Below, piece after piece: positions 21,065 to 32,700 of a DNA stretch of 64,000 nucleotides. The notes beneath the pieces were generated by a model. That model was not told where the DNA came from, made no database searches, and saw nothing but the letters and a program-made list of their open reading frames with translations. The position numbers were made by a program, and so were the translations under genes. Source of the stretch: Coptis chinensis (lineage: Eukaryota > Streptophyta > Magnoliopsida > Ranunculales > Ranunculaceae); the NCBI GenBank assembly GCA_015680905.1, contig CM027379.1:90171501-90235500 (forward strand). The letters run 5' to 3'. The stretch's first letter is position 1, and each line of letters begins with the position of its first letter.

Positions 21065-22799
21065 AAAAGAGACACTAAATAGATAAGTGGCAAAAAATGT
21101 GTAGTCTAAGCTGATTCTCGTTTCGCAGAGTGCGATTGCATTAACCATATGCAACAAGGCTTTAAACCACTAGGAATTCCCTAGCGGACGAGTTATAACC
21201 TCGTGAGAGTTTTCCTGATAAGATACTCACAAACTTCATTTATACTACAACGACTCAGTAACAAAGACTTATTCCCTTAATTAATCTCATATATCTATAC
21301 ATGACATTAACGGGGAACAAGAACTAATTCCATTGAAACTTGAGTTAATAAATTCACAATAATTAAAATATTTACATATGATCATGCATGCAGTGAATTT
21401 TTACAATGAGCTGTACAAGCAGGGCCATTTCTAGATTCTTTGGAGAGCGTCCTTAAGTAGGTTCTCACAGGTATGTGTCGAAACACAAATTCTCTCACAA
21501 TTTTTCCACTCAAGTTTCGCTAACTCCAGTGTGCAGTGGGCACACTTTTCCTCACATACTCAATGACATTCAGAAGAGCCGAGGTCGATCGATCACAACT
21601 ACTACTTAGTATCACACTACCCTATTCCTAGTTGAGCTAGAGGTCTTTATTAGGTATTATGGGGCTTAGGTGGTAGTGTAGAAGAAAATGGAATGGAAAA
21701 TCAAAAATATGATAAGTATGTGAGAATAGGGTCTTCAAAAATTTTAACACTAGAGAAATCCTTTGCTTGCTGCTTCTAAAATATATTTTCCATGCTTAGC
21801 CCTTTTTGGCTTATTGACTCTTTTTTATTTGATTTTTGGGAGTTCTAACTATAACTGTTTTATTTCTATTTTCTTTTTTTTTTTCCTTTATGAAGCAAGT
21901 AACTGATTTTTGTTTGGACAAGTCTTTCTCTTCACTTTTCTGCAGATTCAAACCTATTTCTCATACTCATCAAATAGGTGGGTTTATTTTATTTTGGGGT
22001 TAATAGATGGGTAAGGAAATATTGGTGAAAATAGCGAAAATGGCTAAATGAAAGGTTCAATGGGGCGACTAGCAGTAAAATTTGTACATGTATGTATTTA
22101 TGGTTATATCGATCCAAATAAAGCCTAAATTCTCTTCTAGGATTCGGATTGTGATCAAGTAAGTAAACATGTGATTTTTCTACTCGAAATAACTACTCTT
22201 CTGTGTCATTACTAATAAATCACTCCTGTCGAGGCTTTTAGGCTAGATTCTCACTAGATTTGAAATTAAGTAGTCTAACCGTGGGTCCCAGAAACTTACT
22301 ACTAAGTACAGTCAATGATAGTCATTGCATGAATGTTCATGAAAAGATGCAAAAACTATTGCCTACGTATTAACCTAAGTTTCAAGGAACAAATTCTCAT
22401 CCTAGTGCTAAGGTGAGATTTCTAAACAACTTTAATCACAGAAAAGGAAACAAGACTTTGTCATTAAATACGTTAAAAAGAAAAGAAAGTAAAACTATAA
22501 ACAAGCTAATAATATGCTAATGTTTTGCAAAAAAATGTTCTAACCACCCCCAAACAGAAGGACACTTTGTCCTCAAAGTGTAAGAGAGAGAAAAAGATAC
22601 CTGAAAAGCTTGAGCAAAGATTTAGCGAACAAACTACAACAAAATGTTATTCAAAGACAATATACAATATACCAAAAGAAACTTGAAAATATCATACTAA
22701 GCAAAGAAAACAAACAACATACAAAGAAACAAACAAATATCACACCACAAAAAGGGAATAACATACCAAATACATATATATACAACCCAACATGTAAAT
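21065..22799 (-). other. 3' untranslated tail of element B2
   Basis: Long non-coding tail, matching those of B1 and B3. Hairpin ACGAG-N7-CTCGT at 21188-21204. Internal polypurine signature at 22545-22580 (minus strand TTTGAGGACAAAGTG...CTGTTTGGGGGTGGTT). Uninterrupted equivalent of the A insertion site at about 22007. Confidence 0.8.
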
Positions 22800-23734
22800 T
22801 TAGGGCGCATCCAATCGAGGATCATCATGTGTGAAGTGCCACTCTTTAGCATCATGCCAGTTAATAATGGCTTGCCATAGTTTGCTCCATTTTGTAGCTC
22901 CAGATCGGTCTAAGTGTCGCAACATTTTATTGCCATTCGAGTAGCAAGGACCGTTCTTCAGGTACCTTGAACAGCATCGCCATACCTGAAACCGTAAAGA
23001 ACGAATTATTTTATTTGCAGGACACATGGAATCTACCCCAATCAGTAAAATTGGCCGAAAACTGTGGGAAGAAGACTTTCATTAAGCGGCTGGCAGTGAC
23101 GGGTAAAAGTAAATAATAGTGTCGAAAGTCCCTATCTCATTTCAAATTCTAAACTATATAGTGAGTGATGTTGAAAAATGTATGTTGTTGAGCAAGTGCA
23201 TTGAAGACGATGTAGGAAGACTCATTGGCAGTAGAAAAATGCCAATCGCCCATGATGTTTAGAAGGATAAATAACATTGCATTCCCTACGTTCATCGTCA
23301 TGCTTGCAAGGGGAATGTTTTGGTCAGGTCATTGTCCAGGTGCAGTTTCGTTCTTCCTGCAGAGACCAGCACCATAAGAGTAGCAAAAGGTAGGCCAAGA
23401 GAAGGAATTGTAAGTGTTTTGAGAGATGTAGGGCCGAGTGGCGGTTGGCTCTTGATAATGTAAGTCCATAGTCATAGCTATTAGAGGTTCAGGAAAAACA
23501 TGGTGTGTATCGCCAAGTCGGACTGTGAAGCCATCAAGGAAGAAACCATGTGCACGGTTGAAAGCAGTTGTGTCTTCCATATGAGCATAAAAGTATGCAG
23601 CCAAACTCAGAGAATAAGTTTGCTCAAGTTGAAGAACGAGGGAATACTAACCAATGTCGGCAATGAAGTCCATAAGAGGGAGAGTCCATCATAGCTTGGA
23701 AATATTGTTCAGGAATGATTTGTGGAGTCGACAT
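22800..23734 (-). pseudogene. B2 ORF3, broken
   Basis: Minus strand. Contains LGDTHHVFPEPLIAMTMDL, FFLDGFTV and, near the end, ANKIIRSLRFQVW and ATKWSKLWQAIINWHDAKEW before a stop at 22800. Homologous to B1 9832-10734 and B3 29665-30677. The bases upstream of the start lack an obvious TATAAAT box. It is the last piece of B2 before the junction with A'. Confidence 0.6.
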
Positions 23735-23868
23735 CTTGAGAGAAAAAGATGGAGCTTGTAAGAGAGGGAGTTTAAGAACAATTATGCAACAAAAACTTAG
23801 CTTAGAAAGTGAAGATTAATTCTGTTTGAGTAAAGAAAGGGATGAAATATGAGATCTAAGATGTGCAA
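23735..23868. other. Short remnant upstream of B2 ORF3, up to the A' junction
   Basis: About 130 bp of non-coding B2-type sequence ending where the (TTTAG)n of the A' LTR begins. Confidence 0.5.
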
Positions 23869-24133
23869 TTTAGTTTAGTTTAGTTTAGTTTAACATTATA
23901 ATCTAAAATCTCTACAATCATAGTTTTTAATCCCTTAAACTCCCTTTCCAGTCCTGTCTTTCACATAACATACACTTAAAAGTGGAACGATACCCTACTC
24001 ATCCTTTACTTATTGAGGGATAATTAGGTTTTGATATGCTTCTATTTTGTTCAACGACCATCATCCATCTACATCATCTATCTACATCATCCACATCCCA
24101 TATACCATCTCACACAAAAAAAGAAGTTGGTCA
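23869..24133 (+). repeat. Truncated 5' LTR of A' (left copy)
   Basis: The last 265 bp of an A-type LTR in plus orientation, starting inside the (TTTAG)n run and ending GTTGGTCA just before the primer-binding site. Identical junction in the right duplicate at 59104. Confidence 0.8.
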
Positions 24134-24135
24134 AA

Positions 24136-24153
24136 TGGTGCCGCTGTCGGGGA
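24136..24153 (+). promoter_or_regulatory. Primer-binding site of A' (left copy)
   Basis: TGGTGCCGCTGTCGGGGA, two bases after the LTR end. It matches the plant Athila-type tRNA-Asp-like site. A second near-copy, TGGCGCCGCTACC, lies 51 bp downstream at 24187-24199. Confidence 0.78.
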
Positions 24154-24732
24154 TATAATTAATTGTAGCCCTGGAAGAAGGTCAAATGGCGCCGCTACCG
24201 TTTTAAGTTGTTTATATTTAATGTTTTCTTTCAAGATTAGAAGTTTGGATCTTGAGGTAATTTTAGCCGTATCATCCATCCTTTTGAGAAAGAGAGAAGC
24301 TTGAAGGACATCTCGAAGACAAGATCTACCATCTAGGTTAGTTGAATCTTCATTCTTTTTATTTCATTCTTAGTATAGTTGCATCGTAGTTTAGTTTTAT
24401 TGCTTTCTAGTATAATTGCATTTATGACCTTTTCAACAATTAAAGTTGTAAGCCAACACAGTGAAACATCAAACTCTAGTGTTTATTTTCTGAATCTTGA
24501 CAAACGGACTATCGTCTGTGGGCCGTGGTACTTAAGCAATCCAAGTGATTCACCATAACCCTATAAGAGATAGCTTTAGACAACGGACGAGATACTAGCT
24601 GCAAAGCCCAACCCAGTTAAAGGAAAGTAGTTTTGCATATTAGTATAATTTAGAATAGTTGCATATTAGTTTAATTGCATTCAAGCATAGTAGGATAGTT
24701 TTTCATCATCTTTGTATAACATTTTCTAGTGT
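24154..24732 (+). other. 5' leader of A' (left copy)
   Basis: Non-coding leader homologous to 6927-7509 of A. It carries the second primer-site-like word at 24187-24199. Confidence 0.7.
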
Positions 24733-26465
24733 ATGCCCCGTCGTCCCAATCGTCGTCCAGTAAGAACACAACAGTGGACAAGGTTTAATAACCGACTCAC
24801 AAGAATACTAGACAAGATTGATACAATGGCCGCACGCAATGATGGAGGTGTTACGGAACCGAATAATGGTGGAGCTATCCCACCCATGGAAGAATATCAG
24901 AGGAAGAAGCTGAGCGATTTCTATTCGCCAATCATTGGAGACCCACCCAGTAGTATTGTTTTTCCAGAGACAGAATCCAACCAGTTTGTACTTAGAGCAT
25001 CACTAATCTTTATGCTTCCAAAGTTCAACGGTTCAGACAATGTTTAGCCTTATGTTCACATGAACAAATTTCTATTAGTCCTCAGAACTTTCAAGAACCA
25101 GAATATCAAAGATGAGAGTATCAAGTTGATTCTTTTTCCGCTCTCACTCGAAGGTAAAGCCTCTGAATGGTTAACTGCACAACTGATCAATTCAATAGAT
25201 TCCTGGGAGAAGTTAAGAACGAAGTTTATGAACAAGTTCTACCCACCCCAGAAGACAGATGCCATGCAGTAAGCTATCAGCAATTTCAAAAAGAAGGTGA
25301 CTGAAGAATCATCAAAGCTGGGAGAAATTCAATAATCTGCTAGTCTCATGTCCACATCATGGATACGACAAGAGCACACTAGCTCATTTTTTCTATCGAG
25401 GACTCTCGATGATGAACAAGCAGATGATATAGTCAATGCACAAAGGCAAGTTTACATCAATAGATGGAGAGGAAGCTTACCACTTTCTCGAGAATTTAGC
25501 TGAAGAAACACAACAATGGACTACTAGCAAAGAGGATGTCGCTAGCATGGAGAGGGAGCCAAAGCAATTTGGTTACCCAGCACATGAACAATCAGATCAA
25601 GAACTGAAGTCTACATTGGCTAGACTAGCCACTAGCATTGAAACTTTGAGTAAGAAATTCAATCAGTTATCCATGAATCCCTCCAAGATCAACAAGTCTC
25701 AAGCTAAATCTCTCCCAGTCATGCAAGCTAGCCAATACTATGAAGTCTGTTCGGACACTTCCCATGCAACTCTAGAATGTCCTGGTTACTATCAACATAC
25801 ATCAGTTGGAGAGTACAATATAAACTTATTTCAGAGGCCCAACCAAGGTGGTAATAACTTTCAAGGCAATTATTAGAGACAGAACGCTGGACCCTCAGGT
25901 TCTCAAGATCAAAGTTATATTCCACAGATAAGTCAAGCTTCATAGTTGGTTCCTCAACAACAATTATACTCTCAGCAGAATTCCAATACAAGTGGAGAGT
26001 TAGTGCCTGATCCTAGGAGAAATTATGCCGTACCTGCCAACCGGGAGAATGCAATTACTTTGCTATCACAGAAAAATCAAAAGTTTGAAAGTGTTCTAGA
26101 GCTTCTTGCACAGTCTCAGCTCAATCTCCAACAATCTCAGGCAAGTCAATGTTCTAGAATGGAGTCTCTAGAGGCTAAGGTCGACCAACTCACCACTGCT
26201 TTGTCTGTAAAGACACAAGCCACTCAACCTAGCTTATTGGAACCAATATTGAAGAGTGAAGATGTATGCCACATTGGGACAACTGCTAGTACTGATCACC
26301 TCCATGATCATGTCAGCTCAGTTACTACTCTCAGATCAGGATTGAAGATAGACAACAAGGTTGACTTACCTTCTCATGATGACATTGTTACAGAGCAATC
26401 GGTCAAGATTTCAAATGAAGTTCAAAAGAAAGTGGGAGAAATCCTTTCAACTCCCATTTGTTAAG
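24733..26465 (+). pseudogene. A' gag (left copy)
   Basis: Starts MPRRPNRRPVRTQQW, an Arg-rich N-terminus. Then DFYSPIIGDPPSS, the Retrotrans_gag core (IKLILFPLSLEGKASEWLTA, LRTKFMNKFYPPQKTDAMQ), GKFTSIDGEEAYHFLENLAE, a CX2CX4HX4C knuckle CEVCSDTSHATLEC, a Gln-rich stretch and a coiled coil (MESLEAKVDQL). Forms the particle shell in active relatives. Broken; cut at its 3' end by B3. Confidence 0.82.
26461..26465. repeat. Presumed target site of B3, left flank
   Basis: TTAAG precedes the B3 LTR. The right duplicate shows the uninterrupted A' site TTTGTTAAGATAAAC at about 61690. No TTAAG follows the B3 right LTR. Confidence 0.55.
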
Positions 26466-27908
26466 TGATATATGCTTGGAGAATACTACTTAGAGATTTG
26501 AACTCTCTAAGTTTGATGTAAAAGCACTCAAGGTACCTTACTCACGATCTTCGTTGAGTAGAGTTAGAATAAGGATTCGAACTACCTAAAGTATAGAACA
26601 ACTACAAATTGGATGTTACAATAAAGGAACTAAGGAGTAAGGTTATAATACTAGGTTTCTTCCTAACAAACATTAAAGCAAAACATTTAAGTTTGAAATC
26701 ATGCACTTAAACAAAATACAATTTACTAAAAAGAAAGGTGGAGAGTTAATCCTCCTCATGTGAAACTATCATTAGTTGTTTATTTGAAAAATGTTTTGAT
26801 TCTTCCTAGACTCATAGACAAGTCCCTAATGGAAAAATAGAATTGATCCCTAGCATGCATGGCTCACTTAAGAGCTCATACATGCTAGCAAGTGAAACCA
26901 AACAATGACTTATCTCTAAGCTCATTGTTTGATTCCTAACTAGACACTACACCAACTATCATTTTGGGATGGGATGTAGTGTTAGTTGTTCATCCTAAAA
27001 ACCTACCAAACTCACAACCAATGTTTTCCCTCACATGAGTTGGATTAACTCCCTAAAAGGGAAGTTAGCTCATGATCCTTGGGACAAGGACTTATGAACT
27101 AATGAAAACTCAAAAGAGAAAAAGAGAGAGAGAGAGAAGAAAATCCACAACCAACTCACTTCTATTATTTCTTAGAAGAACAAGTGTTCCTCCATTAAAA
27201 CTATTATTTTTTTTTTCAATAAAATCAAAAACTAACTTCTCATTTTCACTAAGGAACTAAAATAATGTCATGTGAGGAAAATAAGTCAAGGGAGTAATTG
27301 GAGTGTCCCCACATTTGTCTAATTTCTTCTCCATTTGAGAGAAATCTCATTTCCTCCACGTGAATTATCAAACCACATTGATTCATTTTATCTACCACAT
27401 TAAAACAAAATGACACCTTGCCTTTTTTTTTCACTATTAACACCTAATCTAATTTATTACATGCAAGGTGTTAACTTTGCACCAATAATTTGTTATCTTT
27501 GTCTTGACATGCTCCATGATTGATGACTCATCCAATCTTGTGGCCCCGCTTTAGTGGGTCCATGTGCGTGATCCAAATGGCATCCGGTATTTTGGGGCGC
27601 TTTTACAACTTCCCGCCTATTCGTAGAGTTCATCGCCTCGATTGTCCGAAAGCACTCTCTTTGTCGCGATTCGAGTCCCGGGTTCGAGAGGTAGGAGCTT
27701 TGGAAGTTTGATGATTCAACGTGGATTTGGGAGAATTCATATATCGCCGTTCCTCGTGCTTTATTGCAGTTTAACCAATATTTCCATGTTTATCGCAAAT
27801 ACCGCAGAAAAGTATGAAAACATATTTATTTCATGATTATTAAACACATAATTAACCAAATTTATATGTCTCAATGGGGTTTCATAATACACTTTTGGGT
27901 GCTTATCA
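26466..27908 (-). repeat. 3' LTR of B3
   Basis: 1443 bp, TGATATATGCTTGG...GGGTGCTTATCA. Matches 42982-44416 along its whole length. It shares short blocks (TTAGCTCATG, CATAGACAA) with the B2 LTR but is otherwise distinct. A GC-richer stretch lies at about 27535-27730. Confidence 0.88.
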
Positions 27909-27965
27909 CACTACCCCCAAACAGCACTTTGCTTGTCCTCAAGCACTTTGCTTGTCCTCAAGCAA
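27909..27965 (-). promoter_or_regulatory. Polypurine tract of B3
   Basis: Minus strand CTTGAGGACAAGCAAAGTGC...TTTGGGGGTAGTG directly before the LTR start TGATAAGCACC. The CTTGAGGACAAGCAAAGTG unit is tandemly duplicated here. Confidence 0.88.
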
Positions 27966-28718
27966 AGAAGAGACACTAAAATAGATAAGTGGCCAAAAAT
28001 GTGTAGTCCTAAACTAATTTCGCTTACAGCAGTGCGATTGCATTGACCATACGCAACAAGGCCTTAAACCACTAGGAATTCCCTAGTGGGACGAGTTATA
28101 GCCTCGTGAGAGTTTTCAGAAAAGATACTCACAAACTTTATTTATACTACAACGACTTCGATGTGAAACTTGTTTCCTAAATTAATCTCGAGATATCCAT
28201 ACATCTCCTTAGCGAGGAACGAGGATTTATTTATTTGAAACTCAAGTCAATATGTATTCAATAATTAAAACATCTACATATGATTATTCATGCAGTGAAC
28301 TTTTCATTGAAATATACTAGCAGGGTTGTTTCTGGATCCTTGGAGAGCATACCTAAATGGGTTTCACAGGTATGTGTCAAAACACATATTCACTCAAAAT
28401 TTTTCCACTCAGGTTTTGTTAACTCGATTAATGCAGGTGGGCACACGTTTCCTTACATCTCAATGGTCGAGGAGGAGCCGATGTCGATCAATCACGTCTA
28501 CTACTTATTATCACACCACCCTACTCCTAATTGAGCTAGAGGTCTTTATTAGGTATTGTGGGGCTTAGGTGATAGTGTACAAGAAAATGGAAATGGATAA
28601 TCAAAATTTACGAGTATGAGAGAATAGGGTCTTCATATATTTACACTAGAGAAATCCTTGTTTCCTTTCCTTCTTCTAACTGAGTTTTTCCAACCTTGTT
28701 CTTAAGCCTCTGGATACT

Positions 28719-28759
<41 letters not shown>

Positions 28760-29664
28760 AAGCTTAAGAACATGATTCTATTTTCCTTTTCTGAAGCAAG
28801 TAACTGACTTATATTTGGGACAAGTCTTTCTCTTTATTCTTTCCACATTTCATCCTATTTCTCATACTCATCACTTAGGTAGGTTCTTTTATTTGGTTTA
28901 ATAAATGGGTAAGGAATTTTTGGTGAAAGTGAAAGGTTTGATGAACGGTTCAATGGAGTGACTAGCGGTAAAATTTGTAAATGTAAGAATTTTTAGCTAT
29001 GTCGATCCAAAAAGAAGGCCTAAATTCTAAGCCTAGGGTTGGTGGTGATCAAGTAAGTAGATCGTAATTTCCTCTAATCGAAAAACTACTCCTCGTGTCA
29101 TCACACACAAATCACTCATATCAAGGCTTTTGGTTAGATTCTCCACAGGGGTTTATAGTTTAAGTAACTAACCGTTGTTTTAAACTTACCGCTATGTACA
29201 ATCAATGATACGATTACATGAATATTCATGAAAAGATGTATAAACTATCAGCAGACGATTATCTAAAGTTTCTTAAAACAAATCCTAATTAGGATACTAA
29301 TGTGAGATTTCTAGACAATTTTCATCATTGAAAAGGAAACAAGACTTTGTCACTAAGTACAATTATTAATATGAAAATAAAAACTATATATAGGCTACAA
29401 GATGCCTAATTCTTGCTATAGGTTTAAAGCACCCCAAACGGAATGATGCTTAGTCCTCTAAGGATCAATAATTAAAAAGAGAGAAAGTACCCGAGAACCG
29501 TGGAGCAAAATTAGGCTAGATTGCCGGAACGAGAGGTTGGAGATCATAATATATTATTCGAAAGAACAAGAAAATGTTCAATAGCACACTAAACATAGCA
29601 CATGATATAATAAACCACAAAGATACTCTAAACATGAAAAACAATAGCACACCAAACGTAAGGT
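27966..29664 (-). other. 3' untranslated tail of B3
   Basis: Non-coding, homologous to the B1 and B2 tails. Hairpin ACGAG-N7-CTCGT at 28091-28107. A run of 35 T at 28721-28755. Internal polypurine signature at 29429-29465. Intact equivalent of the A insertion site at 28905-28909. Confidence 0.78.
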
Positions 29665-30677
29665 TTAGCTAGATATATGTACAATGGCAAACTCAAGTTT
29701 ACCATCCAACAGACGGAAGCGTTCGGCGGCCCTCTTTAAGGAAATGCATTTCCTTAGCATCGGCACCAATAGATAATAGTCCGCCAAATTTCTGCCCATT
29801 CTTTGTCTCCTGATTCTCTCAAATTGGTCTTCATCTTTTCGTCCTTTGGGTAACATCGAACATGCCTCAAAGTATCGAATGGGACGCTTTCCATTGAATT
29901 AAAACCTTTAATGAGCTTAATGATTCTCGTTTCTTCGGGCACATGGAATCCACCTTGACCCGATCATGAAAAGTAGCCGCAAACTGTGGGAAATGTGTCT
30001 TCATGATTAAGCTGCGGGTCGGTAAAAGTATATACTTATCCTGAAAAGTGCGAGCTCGTTTCAGGCTGGAGACAACACAACCTAAAATGTTAAATAAAGC
30101 ATGACCCTGAGCTAGTGCACTGAATCAATACTTAACGAAGCCTTCATTGGCAAGTAGAAAATGCCAATCTCCCATAATGTTTAGGAGTACAAATAACATG
30201 GCAGTCCCCATGTTCATGGTCATGCTTGCTAATGGAATGGTGATGTTGCGCCATGGCACATGGCCATCTCCTTCTCGTTTGATCTCAAGACCATCACCAT
30301 AAGAGTCGCGAAACGCTTGCCACTGAAAGGAAATCCGGTAAGAATTATGAAAGATGTAACCGCCAAGATGCGGCCGGGTTAAGTGATATGGAAGGTCCAA
30401 AGTTAGAGCAAGTTGTTGTTCATAAAAGATATGAGGTGTGTCACCAACTCGGATTGTGAATCCGTCTAAGTAGAAACCATGCGCGATGGTTGAATGCTGG
30501 TGTGTCATCCATATTAGCATAAAGTATGCAGCCAAACTAGGAGAATAAGTTTGGTCGTTGAAGAATTAGGGAAGACCACCCAATGTTTGTGATGTAATCA
30601 TGGAAGAGATGGCCATAGGCATTGGAATCCATCATAGACTGAAAGGATTGCTCAGGAATGATTTTGGGAGGGACCAT
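29665..30677 (-). pseudogene. B3 ORF3, broken
   Basis: Minus strand from MVPPKIIPEQSF. Shows YLDGFTIRVGDTPHIFYEQQ, LALTLDLPYHL, then MNMGTAMLFVLLNIMGDWHF and LANEGFVKY, then a late basic block (KMKTNLRESGDKEWAEIW). Gives the most continuous view of this ORF's middle part. Same family as the B1 and B2 ORF3. Broken. Confidence 0.6.
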
Positions 30678-30921
30678 GGATGATGAAGATGCCATAGTGG
30701 ATGAAGTAATAAACTAGGTACGGCAACTGGATGGAAAAATGAGTATGTAAGAAAATAGACCCTCCTGTAGCACATGTTAAAATTATATTAGTCACAATGG
30801 AAATGATGACAATCCTACTAAGCATTTCATACAAAATAAAACAAAAAGATAAGATAAAATACATAGTACGACGGAAAAATGTAATAACATATATGATTAT
30901 ATACTTATTGACTTAGTAATA
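30678..30921 (-). other. Spacer between B3 ORF2 and ORF3
   Basis: AT-rich, non-coding. No clear TATAAAT box ahead of ORF3 here, unlike in B1. Confidence 0.5.
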
Positions 30922-31992
30922 TCATGGATTCTGATATTGATCTAGAAGATGCATATTTTGCACCAGACTGTTTAGGTCATCTATTTGTTGGCCGAGCTGC
31001 ATCTGAATGTCCCCTTGGCTGGCAGAGAGTACAGTTTGATTTTCCATTAGGAGAGCATGATTTTGCAAGAATTGAGAATGATTTTCCAAGATCTCCTCCT
31101 GTTCAACATCATGCGTTGCTTGACGATCTTGGAAATCCTGAAGAGTTGTGATGATGATATTCGACGCGTGTAGTTCCCTCAAACCCCGATGAAGAAGTTT
31201 AATGCATTCCATGGGATTAATAATATTCAAAGATGGCATTTTCATCAAATAAACCGCCGAATTTGAGCTTGAGGTGTTACGCTTTCATCTATCGAGCATC
31301 GGGGGTCCAAAACCAACAGAGTAGTCCGTTTGAAGTACCTTTATATATGCTCTTTGAAGCGGGTGTCTCTGGAGATATTATTGGATAACCCCAACGAATC
31401 ATAATCTGCGTAACCAAAGTGGGTAGAACTGCTGACCGTCTTGTTTTCTTGGTGATTACGAGCCAGAGGTGTTGGATAAGACAAAAGTCATCTCTTTGAG
31501 TTTGCAAAATCCAAAGTAGGTGAAGTTGAGGCTTTGTGACTTCAGATTGGTGTGATGTACCTACCACATTATGTCCTAACCAGTGGAGGACAACACGTTG
31601 ATTCTGTTTCAAAGAGCGTTGAAGAACCATGTGATGTGTATGTTTGACGTCGCCATGAGATACGGTAGCTCGCAGTAAAGTTTTTGCGGAATCGAATGAT
31701 GACTCTTGAAAAAGGGACTCTTGGGATTTTAGTGGGATTTGAAGTATGTCGGAGATCATTTCCTTATTCAATTCCAATCGTTGTCCATAGGCATTGAAGT
31801 AGAATTTTCCATCTTCATAACCGCTAAATTGGTAGAACATCAAAACCAATTCTGAATAACTAGTCGTTGAATGATATAGAAGAGGCGCCCATCCTCGACG
31901 ATGATTTCAGTGTCAAAATAAGGAGAAAACCGCCTTCTTCGAAAAGTTTTTAGGTAGTCTTTCTCTGCCGTTATTTTTCTTGGTTGAGCCAT
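30922..31992 (-). pseudogene. B3 ORF2: plant-transposon-associated domain plus coiled coil, broken
   Basis: Starts MAQPRKITAEKDYLKTF. A long open part at 31289-31849 shows MVLMFYQFSGYEDGKFYFN, GQRLELNKEMISDILQIPL, VLQRSLKQNQRVVLHWLGHN, TSHQSEVTKPQLHLLWILQT and VLPTLVTQIMIRWGYPI, which fit a PF20167-like domain. A C-terminal coiled coil (EEILENHSQFLQNHALLMEN, QLGQQIDDLNSLVQNM) ends at 30922. Length about 355 codons, the same as B1 ORF2. Function unknown. Confidence 0.68.
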
Positions 31993-32048
31993 TCTTTGAG
32001 GAAGGATAGTGAAAATTGTATGAATAAGAATGGCTTTAAAAAGAAGAG

Positions 32049-32055
32049 ATTTATA
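32049..32055 (-). promoter_or_regulatory. TATA box upstream of B3 ORF2
   Basis: Minus strand GCCTATAAATCTCTTC, 57-63 nt before the ATG at 31992. Conserved with 12306-12312. Confidence 0.6.
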
Positions 32056-32700
32056 GGCAATCTATGAGGCTATACCAACTGAGTCCAAGTGTATTTAATG
32101 ACCCATGTGATTATGAACGGCATCATGGGGATCCACAAGAAGTCTTTTTGTCATGTCGGATATCCAAATACAATTAATGAGATGGTTTAATGTTTAGAAA
32201 ATACGGAGGAAAGTTTCATTGCTGGGGTAGTTAGACTACACGTAATTTCAGAAATGATGATCATAACTTCGATAATAGAATATGGATAGAATAATCGAAA
32301 TGCATGTGTGACAAGTGTTATGTGTACCTTTGTAAGTGCACGATTTTCTCTTAACACTATGTGTATCCATTAATTATTTTGGTGAGTTCGGATGGCCTTT
32401 CTTTGTTATGGTTTGTTTATTTATTTACTTATTAACATTTTTATTTTTTATTTTTTATTTTTTTAATTTTTATTTATTTTTTATTTTATTTTTTATTTAT
32501 TTTTTATTTTTTATTTTTATTGTTATATATATATATATATTTTTATTAGAGAGGAAAAGACAACTAATATACACAACTAATTAATACGGAACTTCTCCAT
32601 TTAATACGTAACCCGTACAAATGTGTGAGAATTATTTAACACACCATACTAATATACAAAATGAAAAAACAGAAAAAAAAAAAGGGACGGTTACATAGAT
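32056..32700 (-). other. B3 spacer with AT-rich low-complexity run
   Basis: Non-coding. A TTTATTTTTTATT-type run spans about 32425-32555. One copy of the GGGTAGTTAGACTACACGTA motif lies near 32229. The block CATTTAATACGTAACCCGT at about 32599 is also present in B1 and the right duplicate. Confidence 0.6.

Larger units (their letters stand above)
12167..26465. repeat. Left copy of a 14.3 kb direct segmental duplication
   Basis: Closely matches 47393-61695 at an offset of 35.21-35.25 kb. It includes the shared nested junctions B1/B2 at 19394 and B2/A' at about 23868. The left copy is ended by insertion of B3. Confidence 0.85.
23869..26465 (+). mobile_element. Element A' (left copy): 5' fragment of a gag-protease-only element
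   Basis: Plus-strand relative of A: truncated LTR, primer-binding site, leader and most of gag. Interrupted at 26465 by the B3 LTR. The downstream part is seen only in the right duplicate. Confidence 0.82.

Noticed and set aside
20776-21078. 100-codon plus-strand ORF, identical in both duplicates
   Set aside because: Antisense across the end of the B2 LTR and its polypurine tract; conserved only because the block is duplicated.
22610-22834. Lys/Asn/Gln-rich plus-strand ORF repeated at 57858
   Set aside because: Low-complexity reading of an A-rich spacer, antisense to the B2 tail.
27072-27260. Arg/Glu-rich ORF
   Set aside because: A product of the GAGAGA simple repeat in the B3 LTR; not kept as a protein in the partner LTR.
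27640-27720. tRNA-like B-box (GGGTTCGAGAGG) in the B3 LTR
   Set aside because: No anticodon arm, acceptor stem or A-box at the right distance; it lies inside a clear LTR and is present in both LTRs.
28721-28755. Run of 35 T, possible poly-A tail of a minus-strand LINE or SINE
   Set aside because: The flanks continue the B3 3' tail without interruption when compared with B2, and there are no target duplications.
32425-32555. AT-rich run as a possible replication origin or matrix attachment site
   Set aside because: Simple low-complexity sequence; no supporting motif beyond base composition.
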